The position numbers and the translations under genes were made by a program. A DNA stretch of 64,000 bases from Quercus robur. Its lineage: Eukaryota > Streptophyta > Magnoliopsida > Fagales > Fagaceae. This document shows positions 12,431 to 23,400 of this stretch, piece by piece. The stretch spans positions 70,673,362 through 70,737,361 of the forward strand of contig NC_065535.1 in assembly GCF_932294415.1 (NCBI RefSeq), in the 5' to 3' direction. The notes below the pieces were generated by a model, which ran no database searches, was not told the DNA's origin, and saw only the letters and a list, made by a program, of their open reading frames with translations. Position 1 is the stretch's first letter; each line of letters opens with the position of its first letter.

Positions 12431-14679
12431 AAAATACAAGTTTTGGACAGAACCAAGGCCTTGCATGGTCCTCGGACCCAAGCCTCTGGGGAAACCAACA
12501 ACTTACAAAGAAAATACAAGTTTTGGACAGAACCAAGGCCTTGCATGGTCCTCGGACCCAAGCCTCTGGGGAAACCAACAACTTACAAAGAAAATACAAG
12601 TTTTGGACAGAACCAAGGCCTTGCATGGTCCTCGGACCCAAGCCTCTGGGGAAACCAACAACTTACAAAGAAAATACAAGTTTTGGACAGAACCAAGGCC
12701 TTGCATGGTCCTCGGACCAAGCCTCTGGGGAAACCAACTACTTACAAAGAAAATACAAGCTTTGGACAGAACCAAGGCCTTGCATGGTCCTCGGACCCAA
12801 GCCTCTGGGGAAACCAACAACTTACAAAGAAAATATAAGTTTTGGACAGAACCAAGGCCTTGCATGGTCCTCGGACCCAAGCCTCTGGGGAAACCAACAA
12901 CTTACAAAGAAAATACAAGTTTTGGACAGAACCAAGGCCTTGCATGGTCCTTCGACCCAAGCCTTTGGGGAAACCAACTACTTACAAGAAGAATACAAGT
13001 TTTGGACAGAACCAAGGCCTTGCATGGTCCTCGGACCCAAGCCTCTGGGGAAACCAACAACTTACAAAGAAAATATAAGTTTTGGACAGAACCAAGGCCT
13101 TGCATGGTCCTCGGACCCAAGCCTCTGGGGAAACCAACAACTTACAAAGAAAATACAAGTTTTGGACAGAACCAAGGCCTTGCATGGTCCTTCGACCCAA
13201 GCCTCTGGGGAAACCAACTACTTACAAGAAGAATACAAGTTTTGGACAGAACCAAGGCCTTGTATGGTCCTTCGACCCAAGCCTCTGGGGAAACCAACAA
13301 CTTACAAAGAAAATACAAGTTTTGGACAGAACCAAGGCCTTGCATGGTCCTCGGACCCAAGCCTCTGGGGAAACCAACAACTTACAAAGAAAATACAAGT
13401 TTTGGACAGAACCAAGGCCTTGCATGGTCCTCGGACCCAAGCCTCTGGGGAAACCAACTACTTACAAAAAGAATACAAGTTTTGGACAGAACCAAGGCCT
13501 TGTATGGTCCTCGGACCCAAGCCTCTGGGGAAACCAACTACTTACAAGAAGAATACAAGTTTTGGACAGAACCAAGGCCTTGTATGGTCCTTCGACCCAA
13601 GCCTCTGGGGAAACCAACTACTTACAAGAAGAATACAAGTTTTGGACAGAACCAAGGCCTTGTATGGTCCTTCGACCCAAGCCTCTGGGGAAACCAACTA
13701 CTTACAAAGAAAATACAAGTTTTGGACAGAACCAAGGCCTTGCATGGTCCTCGGACCCAAGCCTCTGGGGAAACCAACAACTTACAAAGAAAATATAAGT
13801 TTTGGACAGAACCAAGGCCTTGCATGGTCCTCGGACCCAAGCCTCTGGGGAAACCAACAACTTACAAAGAAAATACAAGTTTTGGACAGAACCAAGGCCT
13901 TGCATGGTCCTTCGACCCAAGCCTCTGGGGAAACCAACTACTTACAAGAAGAATACAAGTTTTGGACAGAACCAAGGCCTTGTATGGTCCTTCGACCCAA
14001 GCCTCTGGGGAAACCAACAACTTACAAAGAAAATACAAGTTTTGGACAGAACCAAGGCCTTGCATGGTCCTCGGACCCAAGCCTCTGGGGAAACCAACAA
14101 CTTACAAAGAAAATACAAGTTTTGGACAGAACCAAGGCCTTGCATGGTCCTCGGACCCAAGCCTCTGGGGAAACCAACTACTTACAAAAAGAATACAAGT
14201 TTTGGACAGAACCAAGGCCTTGTATGGTCCTCGGACCCAAGCCTCTGGGGAAACCAACTACTTACAAGAAGAATACAAGTTTTGGACAGAACCAAGGCCT
14301 TGTATGGTCCTTCGACCCAAGCCTTTGGGGAAACCAACTACTTACAAGAAGAATACAAGTTTTGGACAGAACCAAGGCCTTGTATGGTCCTTCGACCCAA
14401 GCCTCTGGGGAAACCAACTACTTACAAAGAAAATACAAGTTTTGGACAGAACCAAGGCCTTGTATGGTCCTCGGACCCAAGCCTCTGGGGAAACCAACTA
14501 CTTACAAGAAGAATACAAGTTTTGGACAGAACCAAGGCCTTGTATGGTCCTTCGACCCAAGCCTCTGGGGAAACCAACTACTTACAAAGAAAATACAAGT
14601 TTTGGACAGAACCAAGGCCTTGTATGGTCCTCGGACCCAAGCCTCTGGGGAAACCAACTACTTACAAGAAGAATACAAG
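12431..14679 (+). repeat. 80-bp tandem array, about 28 copies, inside the LTR element
   Basis: The unit contains TTTGGACAGAACCAAGG, CATGGTCCTCGGACC and TCTGGGGAAACCAAC. All units are 80 bp except the fourth (12,671-12,749), which lacks one base. Variants (TGCATGG/TGTATGG, CCTCGG/CTTCG, CAACAAC/CAACTAC, AAAGAAAA/AAGAAGAA) show that units 8-16 (12,990-13,709) were copied as a 720-bp block to make units 17-25 (13,710-14,429). I see one difference in the block, CCTCTGG against CCTTTGG. The unit has no stop in any plus frame, so long frames (807, 740 and 319 residues) run through it. None resembles a known protein. Confidence 0.95.
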
Positions 14680-17600
14680 TGGGTTAACTCCTGATCTACC
14701 TGGACTCTCTAGTTTGCCCTCGGACCCTCAACGCCAAAGGGGCCAGTACGGAATGGAGTAACATGTTTCCAAAAACATAATCGAAGTCGCTCGATGCTCG
14801 TTCACCCCCTCAGGTGAATTATTAAGAGTTCATCGTTTCTCGGACAGCATTCTCGCACATATCACAGGACGTTCAACCGTTATCTCGGTTAGTTTCCTAA
14901 GTTTAACTTACTATCAATTATTATTATTACGCCTGGTAGCATAGGTAAATTAGAATTAGCTGAATCGTGTTTCAAGGGGCTCTTGCCCTAAGTATCGCTG
15001 AGAAAAAGCACATACAGGGAGCACACTCATTCACGAAGTGGTGTTGCCAAAAGAACAATACCCAAAACAAGTAGATGAATTTCTATTTTTATTAAAACAA
15101 AGAAATAGTACAGCGTACAATGTAAAGCTGGAATCAACCTACGTCAAAGCTCACTACATAAGCAAAAAAAGGAAAGATACAAGAAAGTTGTAGAAAGCCG
15201 AGGAGGTAAGTCGGAGGATAGGTTGGCTACAGCCCCAAGACCTTATTCTTCCCCCGTGCTTTTACATGCCCATGGCTCAGGCAGTAAAAGAAACCCAACT
15301 TGAACCTGACACCGTCGAAGGAAAGGTGCAGGGAGTGAGAAGTTGAGGGGCTTTCTCTAAATATTCGCCTGCCGCAAGGCAGAGGCGATAATGGCGGAGA
15401 ACCTTTCTTCTGACACACCAGAATTCTGGCGTGAACAGAACCTGCTTCGGATTTTGACTAAAAGAGGGAGAGACCCCCTTCCCCCTCGGTCGAAGTGGAG
15501 TATTCTCCTGAACTTATGCTTCCTGTGCCCATACCTTACTATTATTAGTCTCATGAGGACACGGTGCTTCTGCGGCGGAGAGATTTCTTTCTTCCCAACC
15601 CTTGCCTTAAACATGTTGTGCTAAGGAAGGAGAGCTCCGAATATGGGAGTTATGATGTGGGAGAAAACTAAAGGATTATGGCGTATATAAAGCAACTCTC
15701 TCCCCCCCTATTTACTTGAAAAGACAAGGTGATGGCAGTCAACTCACGCGGCGTCCCAAGGATCGCTACAGACAAAAGGGTTCTGGCCCGACTTCCAACG
15801 TCAACTGCCACCCCAAGATTAAAGAAGCCTGGTAAAGGCGCACCTCGATCATGGTGATGTCAGACAGCATCGCGTGGCCAGAGGTTGTAGAAATATCTCC
15901 TAATTCGTGGGCTAAGTGAATCCGCGGCCCAGGCCCGCTCTGCATAAGGGCCCAAGGACTGCGGCCCACGCCGAGAAATAGCCATTGCCGAGGACAACCC
16001 ATGCTCGGCGCCTCGTGAAATGCCTGACGAAAGGGAGAATTTGAACTCAAAGAGTCTTGGACAGAACCTAGGACTTGTATGGTCCTCGGACTCAAGTCTA
16101 GGGGAAAACTAAGTACATAAAAGAAAAAGCATAAGTCTAAAACAAAACCCAGGCTTTGCGAAGTCCTCGGACTCAGGCTTTTTGGAAAATCAACTGCTCG
16201 GATGGAGAAGTTCCTCGGCTCAAATACTAGAAAAGGTTAAGGCCAATATGTTAAGAAGATGACGAAGCAACCCGATGATTGTTAGCCCAAGGAAACTGTT
16301 CATTGGGAAGGTGACATGTCCTCGGATAACTACTCCTTACACCTTATCGAGCACCTAGTCCTCATCTCGGCTAATTTTAAGGTAAGTCGCGTTCCTCACT
16401 GGTCGGATTGTTATGTCGAATAACAATTTTATTAAAGTTGTGGTGGCATCTTCTTGTTAATAAATATTTTAACGTTGTTTGTCATTGATTCAAATGCTAT
16501 ATATTATTGCGCCGAGCAGCGTTTATAAACTTATAAAAACATAAAAATAGAACATGCGAAATAAATAAACAGCAACCTTTATTAATATAGACAGTTGTTA
16601 CAACATACAATGAAGGGCTTAAACAAGCCTATACAAAAGGTGAACTGCCGAAGCAACAATAACAACTACAATATAGATAAGTAAACATTCAAGTGTCTTT
16701 TGGACTCATCTTCAAAGCCTCTCCGATCTCTGACTCAGTATTACTCATATTGAGAGAAGAACTTTCTTTAGAAAAGATGAAGGACAAGGAAGAAGAATTG
16801 GAAGATGGAGGAGATGAATGAGGAAGATGGAGGACATGAGCAAGAGAAGGAGGAGAAGAAGAGGGAAGAAATGAAAAGAAGGGGAAAGGAGCAAAAGAGG
16901 GAGAAAGAAAAGCACCAGGATGGATCTGGTGCTGGAAAGAAGAAGAAAGAAAAGTAGAGGGTGGCGCCAGTGAACGAAGAGAGGAAGAAGCAGGGGCATT
17001 CAGTCCCCGCCTCAGTCCTGACTCCTAGCACACCGGTGCCACATTAGATATGCTCATCAGAGAGCGGGTGGTGATGATGCTGTGTGTCCTCGGCTCAGTC
17101 ACGCCGAAGGTGCGACGTGACGAGCTCCTGCTTCGGATTTTGGCTGAAAGGAAGGCGAGACAAATTTTGAGTCTCCGCCATCCTTGCCCCGACCAAGCCA
17201 TCTCGAGCTTGATCGGAATAAGGTATTTCTGGGAGAGAAAAGGTTTCTCCATCACCAATGACTGTGGCAAACGTATTACGGGTCGAGGTATAATCAGAGG
17301 GTAAATGTAAATTCTGGGAGGAATCTAAGGGCTTTAGTTTTATGGGGGATTAAGGGATTCACATCTGGAAGAAACAACTCATGTCCACCCTCTTTATAGA
17401 AGGGACGAAGAGGATGGCATTAAATGTATTCAGATCATCAAGGAAATCTGCCAACAAGAGCGCGCCTGTTCCGCTCCCCCACATCATCAGTCACCGTTGA
17501 ATTCTGATAGGTCTCGTAAAAGGAAAATATTAAAGACCTACTTTGGGTTGCCAAACGGACAGAACGTACCAAGGCTAAATCAGGAAGGATATCTCGTAGA

Positions 17601-17720
17601 TCGGAGCGTTTCCTGGGCATTCGGAGAATTGCCAACGCCAGGAAGGAGTCGAATTTAATGAGCCGTAGTAAATGCTCGGAGTTATCAAAACCCCCCTATC
17701 CAACCAAGGGGTCGGACAGC
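14680..17720 (+). other. Non-coding interior of the LTR element with a diverged repeat of its own layout
   Basis: Two degenerate 80-bp-like units recur at about 16,045-16,190 (GGACAGAACC..., CTCGGACTCA...). Each array is followed by a block with TTTATTAA/TTTTATTAAAAC and ACAATG words (15,085-15,125 and 16,575-16,610). Each then has a block whose minus strand can encode the shared words KIRSR and a following GV-S/T-E (15,400-15,470 and 17,090-17,150). Between these, 16,760-16,990 is a strong purine tract. No retroviral-type domain can be recognised. Confidence 0.5.
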
Positions 17721-17738
17721 AGGGTTTTGAGGGGCTAT
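17721..17738 (+). promoter_or_regulatory. Polypurine-like tract before the 3' LTR
   Basis: AGGGTTTTGAGGGGCTAT directly precedes the TG of the 3' LTR. It is the expected position for plus-strand DNA priming, though interrupted by pyrimidines. Confidence 0.6.
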
Positions 17739-18348
17739 TGTGGGGCCCAACAATAGATGGGCCAGGCCCACTTGTTCACAGGAAGCCTTAAGGCCCAAGC
17801 CGAAGAAGGTAGTAGTCCAAGCTCAATAGCGCAAAGCACAAATGGGCCCAGAGAAGCCGTCGAAGACAGTGCAGCCCTCGGCTGGCCCAAAGCTCCACTA
17901 AGAAAAGGGGCAAAAGCGGCATAGGGGTAATCTTGAAAGAAATCTGAAATATCTAGGAAAGGCTGCCCTTACTACCTACCCCAGACAGAGCTTTGCACCT
18001 CACAGAGTCGTGTTCTTTAACTTTATCAACTACTCCCAACAATTCGGGTCTGAAACTGATGGAACAAGTATCAGTCTTGGAAAGGTCGACCCTACACGTA
18101 GACGAAGGAAATTGAACGCATGCTAATATAAAAGAAAAATATGCAACCTAATGAAGGGGGGAGCCTCTCTGGAAAAAAGGACTCAAAGGGTGAATACCCT
18201 TAAACCATGCATGAACAACTTAGCAAAACGACCGCTGAGTAATCACGACTTAGCCTTTCGAACCTACTCTCTACAAATGATATTGTCTGGGCCCATTCAC
18301 GTGCGGACCCAACTACTGTTGCGGTTCGTTTCGGAACGTGACCCTACA
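17739..18348 (+). repeat. 3' LTR
   Basis: 610 bp, same length as the 5' LTR, nine mismatches by eye, TG...CA ends. It is followed by the ATATG target duplication. Confidence 0.95.
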
Positions 18349-18740
18349 ATATGTATGTTATATTGTTGGCATTTTGTCAAAATTGGGTTTTAGCTTTTTA
18401 TTATTTTGGTGGTGCAATCTTTTTAGATTGGCAAGTGAATTGAGAATCTATTTGTTTATAATTATTTGGTTTTCGATTGTGATTCTAAAGCATTGAAGAG
18501 TGTTAGTGAATAGTGGTATTCTTTGATTGTAGATCTCAATATCTCATACACGTGTTAAGTTTAATTCATAAGTAATTTGGGAGATTTTATTTGGGTAACT
18601 CGTTTGGAACTAGGTCAGGTCTGGTGTGAGATTATAGGTTTCTGATGTTTTATTTGAGTTTTGTATTCTTTTCAATAAAAAAAGATGCCACATCACTTTA
18701 AGAGATGTCAAATTATTGCTCTGTTAGCCACGTAAGCATT

Positions 18741-19440
18741 GACACTAATGAAAATTAACAGAATGACTAATAGTGTATTTTTTTAAAACTTGAGGGACTA
18801 ATAGTGCTCATTTGAAACTTGCGGGACCAATTGTGTTCAAAAGGTAAACTTCAAGGACCAATGGTGTAGTTTCGTCTAAGAATTTTAGAGGATTGAGATC
18901 CACAATTGACATATACGTTGAGCATGAGATAACAACTTAGGGTGTGTTTGGATACCGCTTATTTTACTGAAACTGAAAATTTATTACTAAAAGTATTATA
19001 GATAAAAGTAAAAGTTAATTGAAATAGTACAGTGGAACCATGAATAGTACCAAAAAGTGCAATGAGACCATGAATAGTAGATAAAACTTGAGGGACACTA
19101 ATGAAAATTAACAGAATGACTAACAGTGTATTTTTTTGAAACTTGAGGGACTAATAGTGCTCATTTCAAACTTGAGGGGCCCATTGTGTTCAAAGGGTAA
19201 ACTTCAGGGACCAATGGTGTAATTTCGCCTAAGAATTTTAGAGGATTGGGATCCATAGTTGACATATACGTTGAGCATGAGATAACAACTTAGGGTGTGT
19301 TTGGATACGGCTTATTTTGCTGAAATTGAAAATTTATTACTGAAAGTACTGTAGATAAAGGTAAAAGTTAATTGATATAGTACAGTGGAACCATAAATAG
19401 TACCAAAAAGTACAGTGAGACTATAAATAGTAGCAAAAAT
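18741..19440. repeat. 353-bp tandem duplication spanning the end of the Mutator-like element and an adjacent MITE start
   Basis: 18,741-19,093 and 19,094 onward repeat the same order with a constant offset of 353: CACTAATGAAAATTAACAG, the right terminal of the Mutator-like element, its target site TAAGAATTT, then TAGGGTGTGTTTGGATAC of a hAT-like MITE. The first MITE copy is cut at about 19,085. The second runs on to about 19,493 and ends near GGGATCCAAATGC. Single-base differences show the duplication is not brand new. Confidence 0.85.
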
Positions 19441-19565
19441 AAGCTGAATAATAAAATAATTTTAATTTTCCATCTCAATGGGATCCAAATGCAGAGTTAA
19501 CTTTTTTTTTTTTTTTTTTTTAATTTATTGGTAAGAGGACCCATATACAATTTTCATTGGATAAT

Positions 19566-19878
19566 GTGTGTGTTTGTATTCAACTTATTCACGTCCACGT
19601 TTTCTGCTCTGCGTTTTTGTTCTTTTTTTTTTTTGGTTTTCACGCGTTTTTGGAGTATTGCGGTTACTGTTCATTGAACAGTAACCGCAAATGTTGACTT
19701 TCTGCCGTGAACAGTGTACATATGCACTGTTCACGGACCCACAAATTTCATTTTTTATCAATTTTTCATTAAAAATGGGTCTCACAGCACTATTCACACA
19801 TTTAAAAATTATTTTGCTACAGTGTTTTCAGTTTTTAATTTTCAGTTTCAGCAAAATAAGTTCTATCCAAACACACCC
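19566..19878. mobile_element. hAT-like foldback MITE (GGGTGTGTTTGGAT family)
   Basis: The right end is the inverse of GGGTGTGTTTGGATAG and the left end is a weaker match. Inside are two near-perfect hairpins: 19,660-19,688 (GCGGTTACTGTTCA and its inverse) and 19,706-19,737 (CCGTGAACAGTG with CACTGTTCACGG). The target duplication is not clear. Confidence 0.6.
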
Positions 19879-20404
19879 AATGACGCCTGATCCAGTCTCC
19901 ATCTCCAGCACATCACTCAAGCCGTTAGGATGCGTTGGTCTCGGACAAGCCCATAATGTGTTTCAGCCTTCAATTAAAGTCGATACAAATGGGCCATGTT
20001 TAGCCTTCTTGCTGGGTCAAGGAAAGAATAAGCAAACAGTACAACTTTTACTTCGCAGGGTCAGTACTGACTCAGTCTTGACAGATTGAGCTTGTTGAGG
20101 AATGTGAACTACGAATGAGGGACGGATGAGGGGGCAAAGGTTTCGTAATCAGGTAATAATAGTATAGAAACCAAAATGGAGCAATGAAAATTCAACTCTT
20201 TCCTTTTCATTTGACGTATATTAGGATAATATACACACCATAGCTTTGGTTTTGGTTTTCACTCGCTCACTCTCTCTCTATTCTTCATTTGCCTCTACAA
20301 TTTACAGCTTTCTCCTTTATTTTTCGATGCTGATTACATGACACTTTTCGTATGGGTCAAGACCAGTAACTTTTAACTACAATAAACTTACAATAGGTAT
20401 CTAC

Positions 20405-23400
20405 TTACCATAGACTGGACTTACTTGTTGCTTCATTGAAAGGTCCCAAAACAGACTGTCCAACAAAAAAGGTAAAACACGTTAAATAAATGGATGGGGA
20501 CTTCTGCCTAAATTGCAGGAAAAAAATGGAAGCTAAAACGGCTCACAGAAACCTTTAAAAATAAAAAATATAAACCTCCTCAATATCACGTGAAGATATG
20601 AAACTAACCATATTAAGAAGCCGGAATGCTGCTGGCCGAGTGAATTTTCTAGCAAAAAGAAAGCATGTGGATGGTTTACCCTTGCTAGTGCACCATTCTC
20701 TTCGGTACTCAGTCTCATAATAGATATTATCTATGTCCTACAAAGGTCATCAAATTTTTTATTATGCTCCCGATCCCTCATTTCATAAGAACAGATAATG
20801 TAAATGCTATTTTCAATTGAAACCAAATAATTTGCATGCCTCATAGATTCTAATGTAATATCTCAAGCTAGCGTTGAACTTGAATGGGACATGCAATACC
20901 AAATTAATTTTATTCTAAGTTTCTTTTGCTTTACATTAGAGATTGTGTATATAGCATACATAGTGCTAAACAGATGTTCAATGTAAACATAATTTTCCAT
21001 GAATGACAAAATTAATACGGGAAGTCATTCTTTTGTCCCTCTAATATTTCCTGCTATTTACCAGAAAATAATTTACTGCAAGTTTTCCGATTAACATCCC
21101 ACAGGACCCACACAAATGGAAATCTTATTATTCCAGTAGTTGACTTCTGTCAGTCTGAAACATAGAACAGCTGAGCACTAAACAAATGAGTCCTCCTCTC
21201 CCTTTTTTTTTTTTTAAATTTTTTAAATTTTATTTAACCCTCCCATAGTCAAACCATTGTGCATGTTCAACCACATATGAAAGCTCTAGTTAATTTAGGG
21301 GAAGATAAGTCCTCATAATTACTCTGGTTTCAGAAAATATTCAAGGAAAATTAGATTCTTGCTATCACTGGATGGCACAGTGAAAAGTGTTAAATTATGA
21401 ATATGTTAGCACACCATTTTCAAGAAGTATTTGTAAACATTCATCTAACATCATGAAAATTGTATTTGCCTTGCTGGAGAGATGTAAGAAACATGCCAAC
21501 AATTTGATTTCTGATATGCACCCAAAGATAATTGAGTTGATTTTCCGCATTTTGGAGAACCATTTCAATCAACTAAGTATAATTTTTTTTTTAAATTGGT
21601 AATTTACACATGCACCTGATGGGTCTTGAATCCACGACCTAACTCTCCACCTAGAACTTAAAAGGGGAAGAGGTGCCAGTTGTGCTTGAGCTCATTAGCA
21701 ACTAAGTATAATATTGTTACTAGCCAAAAAACAAAACCTGAGGTATAATACTATGCAACAAAGCCGTTTCTAAGGTAAGTTTTCTTGCTGGCAGATTGTT
21801 TTCAAGAGAATTTTATTTAATACATTAACACATCCATGAGATAGATATAAGGGGTGCAACCTACAACTATTAATTATTGCTCAAAGGATGGCTTGCAAAG
21901 ACAGCAGCAATACCTTTATAGATTGGATAAGCATAGGAGTAGCATCTGAAAACTTGTAAGTTACAGGATGCCATCCACGACGTTCATGGTCTTTGGAGGA
22001 TGAGAGATCCCATGAACTATGTGTCAGTGATCTTCGTGTGATTTCTCCTTCAAGGCCTTCTTGCTGAAATGTGAAAGACAATGGTCTTAGAAAGTCAATT
22101 ATAAAAAAGGTTGTTATATTGACACTACATTCTCAGCTTCTCAGACTCCACTTTCCATATTTTTAATTAAAATCTTATGCAGTGAAACATGGAATGCAAG
22201 AATCTACAAGAAGATTTTAAAAGGCTGCCCTTACTTAGAGAAAAATAGGAGGGGGTGCGGGTGGGGGTGGGGGTGGGGAACTGAAACCTCTTGTGAATGA
22301 AAATATAATACGTGGATGCTACTTTTGAATGGAGTCCTATTATTTATATATTAAGCTTCATTTCAAATTTCATCCTAAATCCTGCTACAAATGCCTTCTC
22401 AATATGCATGTTTTTGTTCAGGTATGTGGTTTAAGAATCGGAAAGACAGTTTGCAAACAACATTTTAAAACAGGTTTGAAGGCTTGCTATTATTGGTTCT
22501 ATTTCAATATCTTGTTTGAATTTAGATGTCATACCCAATTTTGACATATGTTAAGTATCTATGTCAGCATGTCATAAATATTAACGAAGCAGAACATCAG
22601 CACAATATAATTTCAACCAACATCTCTAGTTAAGAAGAGCTGGAAGCCTCCCAGTTTATTAGCTTTGCATTTGACTTCATCTTCTGTTTTCTGACAACTT
22701 ATATCTGCTGCCAGGTACGCAGAGAACCAGAAAGCAAAAAATACATCCAATAAGGTTGCCAATGTGTTATTCCACCAAATAATCCATAATTAACTAAGAT
22801 ATGTCCATTGAGGTTGCCAACATTTAGCATCAACAAAATAATTTTAAATTACTAAATCTTCTCGGTGCTAATTTTTTATTTTATTATGAGAAAACACCAC
22901 TAGCAAATTTCATATATAATAGAAACTAAGAGCCAACCGTGACTTGAAATTTTGAAAGGACTAAAGCCCAGCATAAGATGAAAAACTATCTTCTGATTTT
23001 TTTTTTTTTTTCCCATAATGTCTTTAAGAAAGTGTTAAGACTGTTGAAAATGCTTTTGTCAAATTTTATAATCTAAAAGGGGTTCATCCGTCTCTATAGA
23101 TAAGTCAAAATCTTAATTGACATAGACAAGGCTCAGAATAATTGGATAAGAATTTATCTTACAGCCAGTAATGTCTGAACATAGTGTTCATCCGGTATAC
23201 AATTATGCTCCTTGGATGCATCAGTTGGCTGCACATGAAAGGTAAAAGCAAATAAATAAACTTTATCTACTTCAAACATCTCCCTGAGTCTCTCTCTCTC
23301 TTATTGGTAAGTCTACACACGCACCCCATGAGTTTTGAACACCCAACCTTACCCTCCACCCTTTATTATGGAGAGAGGAGGTGCCGTTTGAGCTAGATCT

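Larger units (their letters stand above)
11571..18348 (+). mobile_element. Complete non-autonomous LTR retroelement (LARD-like)
   Basis: Two 610-bp LTRs bound a 5.56-kb interior. The element is flanked by the perfect 5-bp duplication ATATG (11,566-11,570 and 18,349-18,353). The LTRs start TGTGGGG and end CCTACA. I count nine mismatches in 610, eight of them transitions, so the insertion is young. A primer-binding site follows the 5' LTR and a purine-rich tract precedes the 3' LTR, giving plus orientation. No gag, protease, integrase, reverse transcriptase or RNase H is visible, so it must rely on proteins from another element. The interior is an 80-bp repeat array plus a non-coding region in which a diverged second copy of the same order of blocks can be seen. 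Confidence 0.93.
10960..18876. mobile_element. Mutator-like element carrying a nested LTR retroelement
   Basis: The left end GGCGAAACTACATTATTGGT (10,960) and right end ACCAATGGTGTAGTTTCGTC (ending 18,876) are inverted. Similarity continues for about 300 bp (to about 11,265 on the left and from about 18,585 on the right). The flanks TAAGGATTT (10,951-10,959) and TAAGAATTT (18,877-18,885) match at 8 of 9 bases, consistent with an aged Mutator target duplication. Removing the LTR element leaves about 1.13 kb without a transposase. The open frame at 11,271-11,471 is not recognisable. Confidence 0.75.

Noticed and set aside
12271-14694. An 807-residue plus-strand protein
   Set aside because: It is the three-frame readout of the 80-bp array, with no known domain. 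Two other forward frames and several minus frames are equally open. Kept as a repeat, with its openness noted as a finding.
15357-15614. 85-residue minus-strand frame in the LTR element
   Set aside because: Shares some words with 17,025-17,270 but has no recognisable domain and lies in a non-coding interior. Mentioned only as a possible captured fragment.
16745-17031. Leu/Phe/Ser-rich minus-strand frames that look like membrane proteins
   Set aside because: They are the complement of a purine tract; the hydrophobicity is a composition effect.
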